From Pirellulaceae bacterium (GTDB lineage: Bacteria > Planctomycetota > Planctomycetia > Pirellulales > Pirellulaceae), in assembly GCA_020846515.1 (NCBI GenBank), contig JADLDX010001008.1:1-5491 (forward strand): DNA of 5,491 bases. Reading direction: 5' to 3'. Under the pieces are notes generated by a model, which worked only from the letters and a program-made list of their open reading frames with translations, was not told the DNA's origin and ran no database searches. A program made the position numbers and the translations under genes. Positions 4,772-5,491 of the stretch are shown piece by piece. Position 1 is the stretch's first letter, and the number at the start of each line of letters is the position of its first letter.

Positions 4772-5491
4772 ATGAGAATTTCGCGACGAATGGCTGGTTG
4801 GGTCTCTTGTGTAGGTCTTGTAGCGGCCTGGCTTCCGCGAGCCTACGGTGATCAAGAGCTTGCGAAGAAAATTAGAACGGTTGGGCCAGTCAAAGGGCTT
4901 GCGAAAGCTGACCTTCCCACGCCGGCATTGCTTTTGGATCTCGACATTTTCGAAAGCAATCTGGCGAAGATGGCCAAGCATGCAAGTTCGCATGGAAAAC
5001 AGTTGCGTCCCCATGCCAAGACCCATAAGTGTGTTGAAGTTGTTCGGAGACAACAAGCCTTGGGCGCTGTCGGAGTGTGTGTAGCCACCGTCAGCGAAGC
5101 AGAAGTGATGGCGGCGGGAGACATCGCTGGAATATTGTTGGCATCACCCATCGCGACCCCGAGCAAATTTGAAAGGATGGCCAGCCTGGCAGCCGGTGGA
5201 CGCAATGTGACTGTGGCCGTAGATCACCCTCAGCAGGTAGCGATGTACGCACAAGCTGCGGCCAAGGTTGGCTCAAAGCTGGGCGTATTAATCGACCTGG
5301 ATGTGGGCGATCATCGAACCGGCATCGAACCAGGCGAGCCCGCTTTGAAATTGGGCGAGATCGTGACGAAGTCGAAGCAGTTGGAGCTTCGAGGTTTGCA
5401 GGCGTATTCGGGTGGTTCTTCGCATGTGGTCGGATTCGCTCAGCGGCGCGATCACTCGCATCAGGCGATGTCCAAAGCGGCCGCAACTCGA
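4772..5491 (+). CDS. Alanine racemase N-terminal domain (D-threonine aldolase / D-serine dehydratase-like) PLP enzyme, 3' end outside window
   Basis: The first 240 codons are open to the right edge with no stop. Residues 47-59 (A-D-L-P-T-P-A-L-L-L-D-L-D) open the fold-type III PLP barrel. RPHAKTHK (79-86) is the signature of the D-threonine aldolase/D-serine dehydratase group, with K83 the probable Schiff-base lysine. GAVGVCVATVSEAEVMAAG (98-116), the barrel strand LIDLDVGDHRTGI (173-185, R182 typical of the family) and LRGLQAYSGGSSHV (206-219) follow in the usual order. The C-terminal metal-binding and dehydratase-like domain lies beyond the window, so the exact reaction (D-Thr aldol cleavage, D-Ser dehydration or other D-amino-acid chemistry) cannot be decided. 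The N-terminus has S4-R5-R6, a hydrophobic stretch (8-20) and a possible cleavage after A24-Y-G26, suggesting Tat-type export of a folded PLP protein. The full protein should be roughly 380-430 aa. Divergent from the hypothetical gene; own promoter and ribosome site proposed upstream. Confidence 0.88.
   Translation, partial: MRISRRMAGWVSCVGLVAAWLPRAYGDQELAKKIRTVGPVKGLAKADLPTPALLLDLDIFESNLAKMAKHASSHGKQLRPHAKTHKCVEVVRRQQALGAVGVCVATVSEAEVMAAGDIAGILLASPIATPSKFERMASLAAGGRNVTVAVDHPQQVAMYAQAAAKVGSKLGVLIDLDVGDHRTGIEPGEPALKLGEIVTKSKQLELRGLQAYSGGSSHVVGFAQRRDHSHQAMSKAAATR

Noticed and set aside
4852..5486. Several open frames on the minus strand and one on the plus strand opposite or overlapping the PLP enzyme gene
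   Set aside because: They are shadows of the strongly family-matching plus-strand frame starting at 4772; their translations are Arg/Pro/Ser-rich and low in plausible motifs.

Overview
The window looks like planctomycete DNA, most likely a Pirellulales-type genome such as Rhodopirellula or Blastopirellula. Three things point there: a giant membrane Ser/Thr kinase combining zf-HC2-like, kinase, TM, short leucine-rich repeat and FGE-sulfatase modules; an ECF sigma factor of the planctomycete kinase-associated style (N-terminus resembling 'SLLxRLRxPxDxxAWxRFVxLYxPLLYxWAR'); and moderate GC with few clear Shine-Dalgarno sites. This assignment is inference from protein style; no marker gene is present.

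Layout from left to right. (1) Positions 61-3108, + strand: a 1015-residue predicted transmembrane Ser/Thr kinase. It carries an N-terminal HxxxCxxC zinc-finger-like module, an intact kinase core, one TM helix, six to seven 21-residue leucine-rich repeats and a C-terminal formylglycine-generating-enzyme-like (FGE/SUMF1) domain. (2) Positions 3109-3177: a short convergent gap with a weak inverted repeat. (3) Positions 3178-3732, - strand: a 184-residue ECF-type RNA polymerase sigma factor, convergent with the kinase. (4) Positions 3733-3892: a leader/intergenic stretch with an operator-like repeat pattern. (5) Positions 3893-4486, - strand: a 197-residue protein of unknown function with a good ribosome binding site. 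(6) Positions 4487-4771: a divergent intergenic region holding two near-identical 38-base repeats plus an inverted core copy, all capable of strong hairpins (REP-like), followed by a sigma70-like promoter. (7) Positions 4772-5491, + strand: the first 240 codons of a gene cut by the right edge. It encodes a fold-type III PLP enzyme of the D-threonine aldolase / D-serine dehydratase-like family with a twin-arginine-type signal sequence.

The likeliest functional link is between the kinase and the sigma factor. The kinase has an anti-sigma-like zinc-finger motif at its cytoplasmic N-terminus and presumed sensory LRR and FGE-like domains outside the cytoplasm, and the ECF sigma gene lies next to it tail-to-tail. 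No conventional anti-sigma gene is visible in the window. The hypothetical gene and the PLP enzyme are divergently arranged around the REP-like elements and show no evident link to the kinase/sigma pair. No tRNA, rRNA, CRISPR array, transposase or complete insertion sequence was seen.
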